In this document: positions 8,357-20,544 of the stretch, in pieces
How the letters are laid out: each line of letters opens with the position of its first letter
Position numbering within the stretch: the first letter of the stretch is position 1
NCBI RefSeq assembly: GCF_001717465.1
Contig: NZ_CP017074.1
Coordinates: forward strand, 1,020,873-1,084,872
DNA from: Luteimonas sp. JM171
GTDB lineage: Bacteria > Pseudomonadota > Gammaproteobacteria > Xanthomonadales > Xanthomonadaceae
DNA length: 64,000 nt
Reading direction: 5' to 3'
Notes under the pieces: model-generated
What the model was told of the DNA's origin: nothing
The model's database searches: none
Seen by the model: the letters and a program-made list of their open reading frames with translations, nothing else
Made by a program: the position numbers and the translations under genes

Positions 8357-10098
8357 CAGCCCTTGGCCTTGGCCGCCTTGGCGGGCTTGTCCGGCCCCGA
8401 CTTCGGCGGATCGCCGCTGTAGCGGCGCAGGAACCACCACTGCTGGAGCAGGCCCAGCGCGCCGTTGGTGACCCAGTACAGCACCAGGCCGGCCGGGAAG
8501 AAGATCATGATAGCGCCGAAGATCACCGGCATCAGCTGCATGATGCGCTGCTGCATCGGGTCCATGCCCGTCATCGGGCTCAGGCGCTGGGTCGCCCACA
8601 TCACGGCGATGTTGATGATCGGCAGGATGAACCACGGGTCGGGCGCGGTCAGGTCCTGGATCCAGCCGATCCACGGCGCATGGCGCAGCTCCACCGACTC
8701 CAGCAGCACCCAGTACAGGGCGAAGAAGATCGGCATCTGCAGCAGGATCGGCAGGCAGCCGCCGACCGGGTTGATCTTCTCCTTCTTGTACAGCTCCATC
8801 ATCGCCATCTGGAACTTCTGCTTGTCGTCCCCGTAGCGTTCCTTGAGCTGCTGCATGCGCGGCTGGAAGCGGCGCATCTTGGCCATCGACTTGTACTGCG
8901 CCGCCGACAGCGGATACAGGGCCAGCTTGACCACGACCACCAGGCCGACGATCGCCCAGCCCCAGTTCTTGACCAGGCCGTGGATCTTGTCGAGCAGCCA
9001 GAACAGCCATTCGCCAAGGAAGGCCATGGCCGAGAAGCGCGAGTAGTCGATGGCGCGGTCCAGGCCGCGCACGTCCTGGGCCTTGATCTGGTCAACCAGC
9101 TTGGGGCCCACCAGCAGGCGCGCCTCAAGGCTGGCCTGCTGTCCGGGCGCCACGCTCAGTCCCGGGCCCAGCTGGCGCACGAGGTAGCGCGGGCCGTCGG
9201 TGTGCACCGAGATGGTGGTCTGGTCTTCCGGCTGCGGGATCCAGGCGCTGAAGAAATGGTGCTGCAGGATCGCGATCCAGCTTTCGGTGGCGCGCAGGTT
9301 GAGCGGGCCGTCCTCGGCGAAATCGGCGAACGGGTGGCGGGTATAGCCGCCCTCGTCGCTGTACCAGGCGGCGCCGTTGAAGCTGAATGACTCGGGGTTG
9401 GTCATGCCGCGGCTGATCCGCGGCGGCACGCGCGACAGCTGGCGATAGATGTAGCCCTGCCACGGCTGGCCGCCGGCGTTGACCACGGTGTCCTGCACGT
9501 CGATGGCATAGGAGCCCGGGCGCACGGTGAAGGTGCGGCGGATCTGCACGCCCTCGGGGCCGTTCCAGATGAACGGCACGGTGACTTCTTCCTCCCCGCC
9601 GGTGAGGCGGTACTCGCGCTGGCCGCCCTCGGCGACGAACCCGGCCTCGTGGGTGGGGGCGGCATTCGTCTGGCTGACCCAGCCGCTCTGGGCCGCGTAC
9701 CAGCGGGCGGGGTCGGTATCGAACAGCTTGACCGGCGGGCTGTCTTCGTCGCGGCTCTGCGGGTACTGCAGCAGCGCGGCGTCCACGGCGTTGCCGTTCT
9801 GCAGGGTCAGCCGCAGGACGTCGGTCACCACGGTCACCTGGTCGCCGGCGGAAGCGCCCGGCGCCTGGACGTCGGGCACCGCTCCCCCGGGGGGCGGCGC
9901 CGAGGGCGCGCTGGGAGCGGTGGGAACCGAGGCATCGCCCGCGCCGGCCGCATCGGGCACCGAACCGCCGTCCTGGACGTCGGCAATCGCGGGTGCAGCG
10001 GGCGCGGCCTCGAGATCGGCCTCCTTGCGCCACTCCATCCACAGCAGCATTGCCACCATCAGCCAGGCGAAAATCAGGAGGGTGCGGGTCTGGTTCAT
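8356..10098 (-). CDS. yidC: Membrane protein insertase YidC
   Basis: Inserts and folds inner-membrane proteins, with or without Sec. 580 residues from ATG 10098 ([20 protein letters not shown]), the first membrane helix. A large periplasmic beta-sandwich domain follows, preceded by a Pro/Ala/Gly-rich linker. The conserved core begins near [20 protein letters not shown] and includes [20 protein letters not shown] and [20 protein letters not shown]. The tail is Lys/Ala-rich ([10 protein letters not shown]), typical of proteobacterial YidC. Only 13 bases separate it from rnpA, so no yidD fits here. Confidence 0.97.
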   Translation of the reverse strand: MNQTRTLLIFAWLMVAMLLWMEWRKEADLEAAPAAPAIADVQDGGSVPDAAGAGDASVPTAPSAPSAPPPGGAVPDVQAPGASAGDQVTVVTDVLRLTLQNGNAVDAALLQYPQSRDEDSPPVKLFDTDPARWYAAQSGWVSQTNAAPTHEAGFVAEGGQREYRLTGGEEEVTVPFIWNGPEGVQIRRTFTVRPGSYAIDVQDTVVNAGGQPWQGYIYRQLSRVPPRISRGMTNPESFSFNGAAWYSDEGGYTRHPFADFAEDGPLNLRATESWIAILQHHFFSAWIPQPEDQTTISVHTDGPRYLVRQLGPGLSVAPGQQASLEARLLVGPKLVDQIKAQDVRGLDRAIDYSRFSAMAFLGEWLFWLLDKIHGLVKNWGWAIVGLVVVVKLALYPLSAAQYKSMAKMRRFQPRMQQLKERYGDDKQKFQMAMMELYKKEKINPVGGCLPILLQMPIFFALYWVLLESVELRHAPWIGWIQDLTAPDPWFILPIINIAVMWATQRLSPMTGMDPMQQRIMQLMPVIFGAIMIFFPAGLVLYWVTNGALGLLQQWWFLRRYSGDPPKSGPDKPAKAAKAKG

Positions 10099-10111
10099 CA
10101 GGCAGGCAAGC

Positions 10112-10540
10112 TCACTCGCCGGTGGGGTCCGGCGTGACGGGTCGGGCGCGGGAGGGCGCGGAAGCGGAGCCGGACATTGTGCCGTCCACGGCCGGACCGG
10201 GCAACGCGCCGGCCCGCTGCAGCAGGGCGCGAAGCCCCTCGCGCAGCGTGGCGCCATCGGCGCCCGCGGCCCTTGGGCGCGCGACCACCACGTAGGCACC
10301 GGGCCGCAGCTGCGAACGCAGCTGGCGGAACTGCTCACGCAGCTGACGCTTGATCCGGTTGCGGCCGACGGCGGTGCGGTCCACCTTGCGCGACACCGCC
10401 AGGCCCAATCGCGGCGGCGCGCCATCGTCGTGCCAGTGCAGCGCCATCAGCGGCGAGGCCGTACGCCGGCCGTGGGCGAACACGCGGTCGAACTCCGCGC
10501 GCACGCGAACGCGCGCCTGCCTCGGGAAGGCGGCGCTCAT
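10112..10540 (-). CDS. rnpA: Ribonuclease P protein component
   Basis: Protein subunit that helps RNase P RNA process tRNA 5' ends. About 142 residues from ATG 10540 ([12 protein letters not shown]); an upstream in-frame TTG at 10546 is unlikely. The RNA-binding signature is [15 protein letters not shown], and [10 protein letters not shown] is also typical. The C-terminal tail after LLQRAG is longer than usual and low-complexity (Ser/Ala/Pro). It sits between rpmH and yidC, as in most proteobacteria. Confidence 0.95.
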   Translation of the reverse strand: MSAAFPRQARVRVRAEFDRVFAHGRRTASPLMALHWHDDGAPPRLGLAVSRKVDRTAVGRNRIKRQLREQFRQLRSQLRPGAYVVVARPRAAGADGATLREGLRALLQRAGALPGPAVDGTMSGSASAPSRARPVTPDPTGE

Positions 10541-10602
10541 GGGCAACGCAGGGGAATCGGGCGCATCAGCCGCGCCATGGCGGCCATGCGCGGGGCGCGG
10601 CG

Positions 10603-10743
10603 TCAGGCCGACAGGCGCTTGCGGCCCTTGGCGCGGCGGCGGGCCAGGATCTTGCGGCCGTCGGCGGTCTTCATGCGGGCACGAAAGCCGTGGTCGCGCT
10701 TGCGCTTGAGGTTGCTGGGCTGGAAAGTGCGCTTGGTGGCCAT
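10603..10743 (-). CDS. rpmH: 50S ribosomal protein L34
   Basis: Forty-six residues: [20 protein letters not shown], then [20 protein letters not shown] and RKRLSA. This is a textbook L34, very basic. It is the first gene of the leftward rpmH-rnpA-yidC-mnmE cluster and divergent from dnaA. The 213 bases between the two starts must hold both promoters; no confident -35/-10 pair stood out there. Confidence 0.98.
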   Translation of the reverse strand: MATKRTFQPSNLKRKRDHGFRARMKTADGRKILARRRAKGRKRLSA

Positions 10744-10956
10744 TTCGGGGTCTCGTGCGAAGGTGCGGCGGTTAACGAACCGGGAATGGTAGCTTCGCGC
10801 CCGCTGGCCCGTCAACCCGGGCGATTGGAGCCGGTGCGCGCCCGGGGGGCGGGTGGTAGGCTGACCGGTCCGTTCCCCCTCTTTCCCGCCGGCCCCGCTG
10901 GGTCCGGCGCGAAGCCGCCTTTGGCGCCCGCTCGACGAGACACCTGCACAACCACG

Positions 10957-12288
10957 ATGGAAGCCTGGCCCCGCTGCCTTGAACGCCTCGAAGCCGAACT
11001 GCCGGCCGAGGATATCCACACCTGGCTCAGGCCGCTGCAGGCCACCCGCCGCGACGGCGCCATGGTGCTTTACGCGCCCAACGCCTTCGTGCGTGACGAG
11101 GTGCGCAGCCGTTACCTCGACCGGATCCGCGAGCTGCTGGGGCATTTCGGCGGCTCGGACGACGTGTCGCTGGAGATCGGCTCGATGCCGCGGGCGGCAA
11201 CCACGCCGGCGGCGGCCCCGCTGGCGGCCGCGGCGGTCAGCCCAAGCCCGTCGGGCCCGGCGTTCCACGGCAACCTGGACAGCCACTACACCTTTGACAA
11301 CTTCGTCGAGGGCCGCAGCAACCAGCTGGGGCGCGCCGCCGCCTGGCACGCGGCGCAGAACCCCGGCGAACGCGCCCACAACCCGCTGCTGCTCTACGGC
11401 AGCACCGGGCTGGGCAAGACCCACCTGATGTTCGCCGCCGGCAACCGCATGCGCGAGCTCAACCCCGCGGCCCGGGTCCTGTACCTGCGCTCGGACCAGT
11501 TCTTCAGCGCCATGATGCGGGCCCTGCAGGACAAGGCGATGGAAGGGTTCAAGCGCCAGTTCCAGCAGGTGGACGCGCTGCTGATCGACGACATCCAGTT
11601 CTTCGCGGGCAAGGAGCGCACCCAGGAGGAGTTCTTCCACACCTTCAACGCGCTGTTTGAAAGCCGCCAGCAGATCATCATGACCTGCGACCGCTTCCCG
11701 CGCGAAGTGGAAGGCCTGGAACCGCGCCTCAAGTCGCGCCTGGCCTCGGGACTGTCGGTCGGGATCGATCCGCCCGACTTCGAGACCCGGGCGCAGATCG
11801 TGCTGTCCAAGGCCCACGAGCGGGGCGCCAAGATTCCCGAGGACGTGGCGTTCATGATCGCCAAGAAGCTGCGGTCCAACGTGCGCGACCTGGAGGGGGC
11901 CATTTATACGCTGGCGGCCCGGGCCACCTTCACCGGCCACACCATCACCCCGGAGTTCGCCCAGGAAACCCTGCGCGACCTGCTGCGCGCGCAGATGCAG
12001 AGCGTCTCCATCGCAAACATCCAGAAGACCGTGGCAGACTACTACGGCCTGCAGATCAAGGACCTGCTGTCCAAGCGACGCACCCGGATGCTGGCCCGCC
12101 CCCGCCAGGTGGCGATGGCCCTGTCCAAGGAGCTGACCGAGCACAGCCTGCCCGAGATCGGCGACGCGTTTGCCGGCCGTGACCACACTACCGTGCTGCA
12201 CGCCTGCCGCCAGGTCCGCAACCTGATGGAAACCGACGGCAAGCTGCGCGAGGACTGGGACAAGCTGATCCGGAAGTTGAGTGAATAG
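10957..12288 (+). CDS. dnaA: Chromosomal replication initiator protein DnaA
   Basis: Binds DnaA boxes and opens the origin. 443 residues from ATG 10957 ([19 protein letters not shown]); the frame is open upstream but lacks homology. Domain I starts [20 protein letters not shown], then an Ala/Pro-rich domain II. The AAA+ domain III has Walker [10 protein letters not shown] (about 148-156) and Walker [10 protein letters not shown]. Domain IV carries the DnaA signature [14 protein letters not shown]. The probable origin lies immediately downstream, before dnaN. Confidence 0.98.
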   Translation: MEAWPRCLERLEAELPAEDIHTWLRPLQATRRDGAMVLYAPNAFVRDEVRSRYLDRIRELLGHFGGSDDVSLEIGSMPRAATTPAAAPLAAAAVSPSPSGPAFHGNLDSHYTFDNFVEGRSNQLGRAAAWHAAQNPGERAHNPLLLYGSTGLGKTHLMFAAGNRMRELNPAARVLYLRSDQFFSAMMRALQDKAMEGFKRQFQQVDALLIDDIQFFAGKERTQEEFFHTFNALFESRQQIIMTCDRFPREVEGLEPRLKSRLASGLSVGIDPPDFETRAQIVLSKAHERGAKIPEDVAFMIAKKLRSNVRDLEGAIYTLAARATFTGHTITPEFAQETLRDLLRAQMQSVSIANIQKTVADYYGLQIKDLLSKRRTRMLARPRQVAMALSKELTEHSLPEIGDAFAGRDHTTVLHACRQVRNLMETDGKLREDWDKLIRKLSE

Positions 12289-12536
12289 GGCGGTCCAGGC
12301 CTGTTGGCCAGTCCGGGGCAAGCTGTGGACAAGTCGGGGATGGAATCCCGGCCTGGAAGTTGTCCACAGGTTGCCCGCAGCGCGAGGACACAGTTGTACA
12401 CGCAGTTATAACAAGATTTAGTTGTTGAAATTCAATGGGTTAGGTGGGTTATCAAGCGTTTTCGCCGCCTCCATCACCACCAGCTTTTGATATTTATCCA
12501 GTTCTTGAAGCAGTGAGCCAAGGGGAACCGACCGGC
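12289..12536. other. Probable chromosomal replication origin (oriC), dnaA-dnaN intergenic region
   Basis: A 248-base gap between dnaA and dnaN with DnaA-box-like nonamers: TGTGGACAA at 12324-12332 (reverse of TTGTCCACA), TTGTCCACA at 12360-12368 and TTATCCAGT at 12494-12502, compared with the TTATNCACA consensus. An unusually AT-rich stretch for this genome covers roughly 12402-12440 (TTATAACAAGATTTAG and following) and could be the unwinding element. Placement between dnaA and dnaN agrees with what is known for Xanthomonas. Functional status is inferred. Confidence 0.72.
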
Positions 12537-13637
12537 ATGCGTTTCAGCCTCCAGCGCGAAGTCTTTCTCAAGCCGTTGAACCAGGTGGTCAACGTCGTCG
12601 AACGCCGGCAGACCCTGCCGGTGCTGGCCAACCTGCTGGTCCAGGTGAGCGATGGGCAGCTGTCGCTGACCGGGACGGACCTGGAAGTGGAGATGGTGGC
12701 CCGCACCGCGGTTGACGACGCCCAGGACGGGGAAACCACGATTCCGGCCCGCAAGCTGTTTGAGATCGTCCGGGCCCTTCCCGATGGCAGCAAGGTCACG
12801 GTGTCGCAGTCGGGCGACAAGGTTACGGTGCAGGCCGGGCGCAGCCGTTTCACCCTGGCGAGCCTGCCGGCCAATGACTTCCCCGCTATCGACGAGGTGG
12901 AGACCACCGAACGGATCCAGGTGCCGGAGGCGGCGCTGAAGGAGCTGATCGAGCGCACCGCGTTCGCCATGGCCCAGCAGGACGTGCGCTATTACCTCAA
13001 TGGCCTGCTGTTCGACCTGGGTGAATCCCGCCTGCGCTGCGTGGCCACCGATGGCCATCGCCTCGCCCTGTGCGAGTCTCCGCTGGACGCGGCGGTGTCG
13101 AACAAGCGGCAGATCATCGTCCCGCGCAAGGGCGTGACCGAGCTGCAGCGCCTGCTCGAAGGCGGAGACCGTGAGCTGGAGCTGGAGCTGGACCGCAGCC
13201 ACCTGCGGGTCAAGCGCGACGACGTCACCTTCACCAGCAAGCTCATCGACGGGCGGTTCCCGGATTACGAGGCGGTGATCCCGATTGGCGCGGACCGGGA
13301 GGTCAAGGTGAACCGCGAGGTGCTGCGCGCCGCGCTGCAGCGGGCGGCAATCCTCTCCAACGAGAAATATCGCGGCGTGCGGGTGGAAGTCTCGCCGGGC
13401 CAGCTCAAGATCAGCGCCCACAACCCGGAGCAGGAAGAAGCCCAGGAAGAAATCGAGGCCGACACCCGGGTTGAGGACCTGGCCATCGGGTTCAACGTCA
13501 ATTACCTGTTGGATGCGCTGTCCGCACTGCGCGACGAGGACGTGGTGATGCAGCTGCGGGATGCCAACTCGTCGGCGCTGGTGCGGGAGGCCGGAAGCGA
13601 AAAATGCCGCCACGTGGTGATGCCGCTCCGGCTGTGA
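12537..13637 (+). CDS. dnaN: DNA polymerase III subunit beta (sliding clamp)
   Basis: Ring-shaped processivity clamp. 366 residues from ATG 12537 (MRFSLQREVFLKPLNQVVNV), with AGGGGAA about ten bases upstream; the longer upstream frame lies in the origin region and is not coding. It has the usual three-domain clamp features: VVERRQTLPVLANLL at the N-terminus, VRYYLNGLLFDL and ATDGHRLALCE in the middle, and the C-terminal VVMPLRL. Length equals that of the Escherichia coli protein. Confidence 0.98.
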   Translation: MRFSLQREVFLKPLNQVVNVVERRQTLPVLANLLVQVSDGQLSLTGTDLEVEMVARTAVDDAQDGETTIPARKLFEIVRALPDGSKVTVSQSGDKVTVQAGRSRFTLASLPANDFPAIDEVETTERIQVPEAALKELIERTAFAMAQQDVRYYLNGLLFDLGESRLRCVATDGHRLALCESPLDAAVSNKRQIIVPRKGVTELQRLLEGGDRELELELDRSHLRVKRDDVTFTSKLIDGRFPDYEAVIPIGADREVKVNREVLRAALQRAAILSNEKYRGVRVEVSPGQLKISAHNPEQEEAQEEIEADTRVEDLAIGFNVNYLLDALSALRDEDVVMQLRDANSSALVREAGSEKCRHVVMPLRL

Positions 13638-13646
13638 CCGGGTATG

Positions 13647-13662
13647 TGTTCCACGTGAAACC
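13647..13662. promoter_or_regulatory. parS-like site 1
   Basis: TGTTCCACGTGAAACC, differing from the classic parS palindrome TGTTNCACGTGAAACA only at the last base. It lies between the dnaN stop and the recF start. ParB binding is inferred. Confidence 0.65.
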
Positions 13663-13664
13663 AG

Positions 13665-13690
13665 AACGCCCGGCTTCGTCCGGGCGTTTT
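13665..13690 (+). terminator. Hairpin terminator after dnaN
   Basis: AACGCCCGG (13665-13673), loop CTTCGT, CCGGGCGTT (13680-13688), followed by TT and a pyrimidine-rich run. A nine-pair GC-rich stem between dnaN and recF; partial termination could separate recF expression from dnaN. Confidence 0.6.
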
Positions 13691-13722
13691 GCCCTTTGGG
13701 GCTCGGCCGCCGGAGCCCTCTG

Positions 13723-14814
13723 GTGCAGGTGACCCGTCTGCGCGTGGGTGATCTGCGCAAGCTCGCGTCGATCGAGATCATGCCCGGGCCCGGGATCAAC
13801 CTGCTGGTGGGTGACAACGGGGCCGGAAAGACCAGCGTGCTCGAGGCTCTGCACCTGATGGCCTATGGCCGCAGCTTCCGGGGGCGGGTGCGCGACGGAT
13901 TGGTCCGCACCGGGGCCGGAGCACTCGAAATCTATATCGAATGGACGGAGGGCGGAGGCGAGCGCGCGCGCCGGGCGGGGCTGCGCCACGCGGGCTCCAA
14001 GTGGGAAGGGCGCCTGGACGGCGAGGCCGTGTCGCAGCTGGGAGACCTTTGCGCCGCCCTGGCGGTTGTGACGTTCGAGCCCGGGAGCCATGCGCTGGTC
14101 GGTGGCAGCGCCGAGCCGCGGCGGCGATTCATGGACTGGGGGCTGTTCCACGTGGAACCAGTCTTTCTTCCGGCCTGGCGACGCTACGCGCGGGCGCTGC
14201 GCCAGCGCAACGCGCTGCTCAAGCGGGATGCGGCGGCGGATGAGCTGGAGATCTGGGATCGGGAGCTGGTGGCGGCGGGGGAGCCGATCACGGCGCTGCG
14301 GCAGGCCTATATCGAGAGCCTCGAACCGGTGGTGGCGGCAACCGCCGCGACGATCGCGCCCGGACTCGGGGCCGCGACCATGCAGTTTCTCCCCGGCTGG
14401 AGGCAGGAGGCCATGCCGCTTGGGGATGCGCTCCTGCTTGCCCGTGAGCGCGACCGTTTCCTTGGCCACACCTCGGTTGGTCCCCACCGGTGTGATTGGC
14501 GCATCGCATTTTCCGCCGTCGGCGATGGGGAAGCGCTGTCGCGGGGCCAGGCCAAGCTTGCCGCGCTGGCCTGTCTGCTCGGGCAGGCGGGGGATCTGGC
14601 AACCCGCGTCGGCGAGTGGCCGGTGGTGGCACTAGATGACCTTGCTTCCGAGCTGGACGCCGGGCACCGCCGCAGGCTGCTGGGGTTTCTTGGCGCCACT
14701 CCGGCCCAGGTCTTTGTCACGGGTACGGATACCCCTGAAACGATTCCGGACATCCCCGGGCGGCAGGGGGCGGTCTTGTTCCACGTGGAACAGGGGCGCG
14801 TCACTGCGGCCTGA
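13723..14814 (+). CDS. recF: DNA replication and repair protein RecF
   Basis: SMC-like ATPase that helps load RecA at gaps. 363 residues from GTG 13723 (reads VQVTRLRVGDLRKLASIEI); GGAG lies a few bases upstream and this matches where related RecF proteins begin. TTG 13696 is the longer alternative. Walker A is GDNGAGKTS, then VLEALHLMAYGRSFRG. The signature region is ALSRGQAKLAALACLL and Walker B VVALDDLASELD. Two parS-like palindromes are embedded in the coding sequence, at the FHVE motifs around 14144 and 14777. Confidence 0.95.
   Translation: MQVTRLRVGDLRKLASIEIMPGPGINLLVGDNGAGKTSVLEALHLMAYGRSFRGRVRDGLVRTGAGALEIYIEWTEGGGERARRAGLRHAGSKWEGRLDGEAVSQLGDLCAALAVVTFEPGSHALVGGSAEPRRRFMDWGLFHVEPVFLPAWRRYARALRQRNALLKRDAAADELEIWDRELVAAGEPITALRQAYIESLEPVVAATAATIAPGLGAATMQFLPGWRQEAMPLGDALLLARERDRFLGHTSVGPHRCDWRIAFSAVGDGEALSRGQAKLAALACLLGQAGDLATRVGEWPVVALDDLASELDAGHRRRLLGFLGATPAQVFVTGTDTPETIPDIPGRQGAVLFHVEQGRVTAA
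14144..14159. promoter_or_regulatory. parS-like site 2 (inside recF)
   Basis: TGTTCCACGTGGAACC within the recF coding sequence, where it encodes the LFHVEP motif. Fifteen of sixteen bases match the perfect palindrome seen at 14777-14792. Confidence 0.65.
14777..14792. promoter_or_regulatory. parS-like site 3 (inside recF)
   Basis: TGTTCCACGTGGAACA, a perfect 16-base palindrome equal to the Pseudomonas-type parS form, near the 3' end of recF where it encodes LFHVEQ. Third such site within 1.15 kb of the probable origin. Confidence 0.75.
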
Positions 14815-14861
14815 ACGGCCGTCCCCTACCGTTCCCGGGGCCCGGAGGCCGGCAGGTGCAA

Positions 14862-14870
14862 TGGTATAAT
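14862..14870 (+). promoter_or_regulatory. Extended -10 promoter of gyrB
   Basis: TGGTATAAT: a perfect TATAAT (14865-14870) preceded by an extended -10 TG. The base pairs at -35 are a poor match. It is followed directly by the palindrome CAACCGGTTG (14871-14880) around the expected transcription start, 80 bases before the gyrB ATG. Confidence 0.65.
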
Positions 14871-14881
14871 CAACCGGTTGA

Positions 14882-17410
<2,529 letters not shown>

Positions 17411-17499
17411 ACAGAGCCCGCGGGCGGGCTCGTCGCGTTGACGAACCTTTCAGCAACCGCGGGCTACAACCAAAAATCCTTCCCGGCCAGGGCCCTGAC

Positions 17500-18309
17500 A
17501 TGAACAAGATCCTGCTGGCGCTCGCCGCCGCCGTCCTCGTGGCCGCCTGCGCGACCACCATCTCCCCGACCGGGCGCACCCAGTACGTGGGCGCGGTCCC
17601 GCAGGAGCAGCTCGATCAGCTGGGCGCCCAGGCGTTCGTTGAAATGAAGAGCAAGCAGCCGCTCAGCAACAACCGCAGCCACAATGCCTACGTGTCCTGC
17701 GTGGTGCAGGCCATCGTCAGGGAATTGCCTGCAGATCAGCGCACGCTCAGGTGGGAATCGGCGGTGTTCGCCGACGATTCGCCCAACGCGTTTGCCCTTC
17801 CGGGCGGCAAGATCGGCGTCAATACCGGCCTGCTGGGCGTGGCCCGCGACCAGGACCAGCTGGCGGCCGTGATCGCCCATGAAGTGGGCCACGTGATCGC
17901 CCGCCACCATGACGAGCGGATCACCCGCCAGTACGGCGCTGCCGGTGCCTTGCAGGTGGTGGGCGCCCTGCTCGGTTCGCGCTACGGGGAAGGCGTGGGC
18001 CAGGTCGCCATGCAGGGCGGCAGCATCGCGGCCCAGGGCCTGTTCCTGCTCCCGGGCTCGCGCGCCCAGGAAACCGAGGCCGACGTGGTCGGCCAGGACC
18101 TCATGGCCCGCGCCGGGTTCGACCCGCGCAAGGCGGTGGACCTGTGGCAGAACATGATCGCCGCCAGCGGCGGCAACCGGCCGCCGGAATGGCTCTCCAC
18201 CCATCCCAACCCGCAGGCGCGCATCAGCGAGATGCAGTCGCGCGCGAGCGCGCTGATACCGGTCTACGAACAGGCCCGCGCTTCCGGGCGTCGGCCGGCC
18301 TGCGGCTGA
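17500..18309 (+). CDS. M48-family metallopeptidase lipoprotein (LoiP/YggG-like)
   Basis: Zinc peptidase of the periplasmic M48 group, 269 residues. The signal ends LVAAC, a lipobox. The catalytic motif HEVGH (about residues 127-131) is followed by VIARHHDER, and the third zinc ligand is the glutamate in AQETEADVVG. Related proteins act in outer-membrane quality control. It is followed by a TPR protein gene in the same direction after a gap of about 100 bases, so the two may be co-expressed. Confidence 0.9.
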   Translation: MNKILLALAAAVLVAACATTISPTGRTQYVGAVPQEQLDQLGAQAFVEMKSKQPLSNNRSHNAYVSCVVQAIVRELPADQRTLRWESAVFADDSPNAFALPGGKIGVNTGLLGVARDQDQLAAVIAHEVGHVIARHHDERITRQYGAAGALQVVGALLGSRYGEGVGQVAMQGGSIAAQGLFLLPGSRAQETEADVVGQDLMARAGFDPRKAVDLWQNMIAASGGNRPPEWLSTHPNPQARISEMQSRASALIPVYEQARASGRRPACG

Positions 18310-18405
18310 GCCAACAGGCCATCCCCGGCCCTTCCTGTGCCAGAATCCCGGGTTTCCGGCGTCGCCCTGGCGCGCGGATGCCGTCCAGATCGAGGAGTTG
18401 ATCCC

Positions 18406-19623
18406 ATGAAGACCACGACCCACGCCCCCGCCCTCGTCGCCCTGGCCGTTGCCGCGGCGCTGGCCGCCGCCGCCCCGCAGTCCTTCGCCGCGCCGGCGTC
18501 CCCCGTCGTTTCGGCCGAGGCCGATGAGTGCCAGCGCGAGCGCCGCCGCGGTGCCCGCGGCGAAAGCGCCCAGCAGGAAGAGCGCTATCCAGACGCCACC
18601 CGCACGTCCCCGACCGAAGGCGCCTCCGCGCGCATGGGCCGGCGCCTCAATCAGCTCAACGAGGCGATGGGCGACAGCGATTACGACAAGGTGCTCGAGA
18701 TTGCCAACGAGATCCTCGAGCAGCCGCGCGCGAACGACTACGACAAGGCGTTCGCGGCCAACCTGGCCGGCCATGCCTCGTACAACAAGGACGACATGGA
18801 AGGCGCCAAGCGCTACATCGCCCAGGCGATCGAGCTTGATGGCCTGGACAACACCAACCACTTCCAGGCCATCTTCATGCTCGCCCAGCTGCACGCGCAG
18901 GATGAAGAGAGCGACCAGGCACTGACGCTGCTGGAGCGCTACTTCAACGAATCGGGCAGCAAGGATCCCAAGGAACTGGTGCTGCGCGGCCAGGTCCTCT
19001 ACCAGGCCGAGCGCTACGACGATGCGATCCCCGCCCTGCGCGAGGCGATCGAGGCGTCCGAGGACGTCCCGGACAGCTGGACGCAGACGCTCATGAGCGC
19101 CTACGCCCAGGCGGGCCGCGATGCCGAGGCGACCGCGATGGCCGAGCAGATCGCCGCCGCTGCGCCCGACGACAAGCGTTCGCAGATCAACCTGGTCAGC
19201 CTTTACCTGCAGACGGGCCAGGACGCCAAGGCCATCGAGATCCTCGAGCGCCTGCGCGCCGCAGGCCAGCTCACCGAGGACCGCGAGTACCGCAACCTGA
19301 TGGCCATGCACCTCAACAACGAGGGGGGCGAAGCCAGGGCGATCGAGGTGATCAACGAGGGACTGGAGAGCGGCGTGCTCGAAGCCAACCACCAGACCTA
19401 TCTCGCACTGGCCCAGGCCTACTACTTCTCCGACCAGGTGGAGCCGGCCATCGAGGCCTACCGCAAGGCCGCGCCGCTGGACGATGACGGCGAGACCTTC
19501 CTCAACCTGGCACGCGTGCTGTACGGCGAAGGACGCGAGGCCGAGGCCGCCGAAGCTGCACGCCAGGCACTCTCCAAGGGCGTTTCCAACGAGCAGGATG
19601 CGCGCCGCATCATCGGCAATTGA
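18406..19623 (+). CDS. Secreted TPR-repeat protein
   Basis: 405 residues from ATG 18406, preceded by GAGGAG; the frame extends upstream without homology. A signal peptide ends near PQSFAAPASP. The mature part is almost wholly tetratricopeptide-like helical repeats (for example AKRYIAQAIELDGLDNTNHF, ALTLLERYFNESGSKDP and AIEAYRKAAPLDDDGETFLN). It is very acidic. A protein-protein scaffold in the periplasm is likely; no specific partner is evident. Its position just upstream of tonB is conserved in this bacterial family as far as I recall, which suggests a cell-envelope role. Confidence 0.85.
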   Translation: MKTTTHAPALVALAVAAALAAAAPQSFAAPASPVVSAEADECQRERRRGARGESAQQEERYPDATRTSPTEGASARMGRRLNQLNEAMGDSDYDKVLEIANEILEQPRANDYDKAFAANLAGHASYNKDDMEGAKRYIAQAIELDGLDNTNHFQAIFMLAQLHAQDEESDQALTLLERYFNESGSKDPKELVLRGQVLYQAERYDDAIPALREAIEASEDVPDSWTQTLMSAYAQAGRDAEATAMAEQIAAAAPDDKRSQINLVSLYLQTGQDAKAIEILERLRAAGQLTEDREYRNLMAMHLNNEGGEARAIEVINEGLESGVLEANHQTYLALAQAYYFSDQVEPAIEAYRKAAPLDDDGETFLNLARVLYGEGREAEAAEAARQALSKGVSNEQDARRIIGN

Positions 19624-19670
19624 GGCCCGCGGAAACCAGCGGGCAGCCGATTGCATGTGCATATAGCTTG

Positions 19671-19699
19671 TTGGTAACCGTAATAAAGATTGGTATAGA
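19671..19699 (+). promoter_or_regulatory. Candidate sigma-70 promoter for tonB-exbBD
   Basis: TTGGTA (19671-19676), 17-base spacer, TATAGA (19694-19699), in an AT-rich stretch about 90 bases before tonB. No clear Fur box was seen. Confidence 0.5.
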
Positions 19700-19789
19700 C
19701 TTGAAGTTTCCCGTCGCCGAAACGCGGTTGCCGGGATTCCGAGCCACCGCACAGGGCGCCCCGGCGCCCCGACACACCGAGTTTTCCGC

Positions 19790-20449
<660 letters not shown>

Positions 20450-20544
20450 TCTCCCGCCGGCCCTGCCCGGGCCGGCCGATCCAGTTCAATCCCAGCGTCA
20501 CCCTTGATCCATCAACTTCAATCTTCATTACAAAGGTAAGCGTC

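Noticed and set aside
10099..10111. Search for yidD between rnpA and yidC
   Set aside because: Only 13 bases separate the two genes, so no gene fits here.
17414..17431. GC-rich inverted repeat after gyrB
   Set aside because: Arms are almost contiguous and no U tract follows; too weak to call a terminator.
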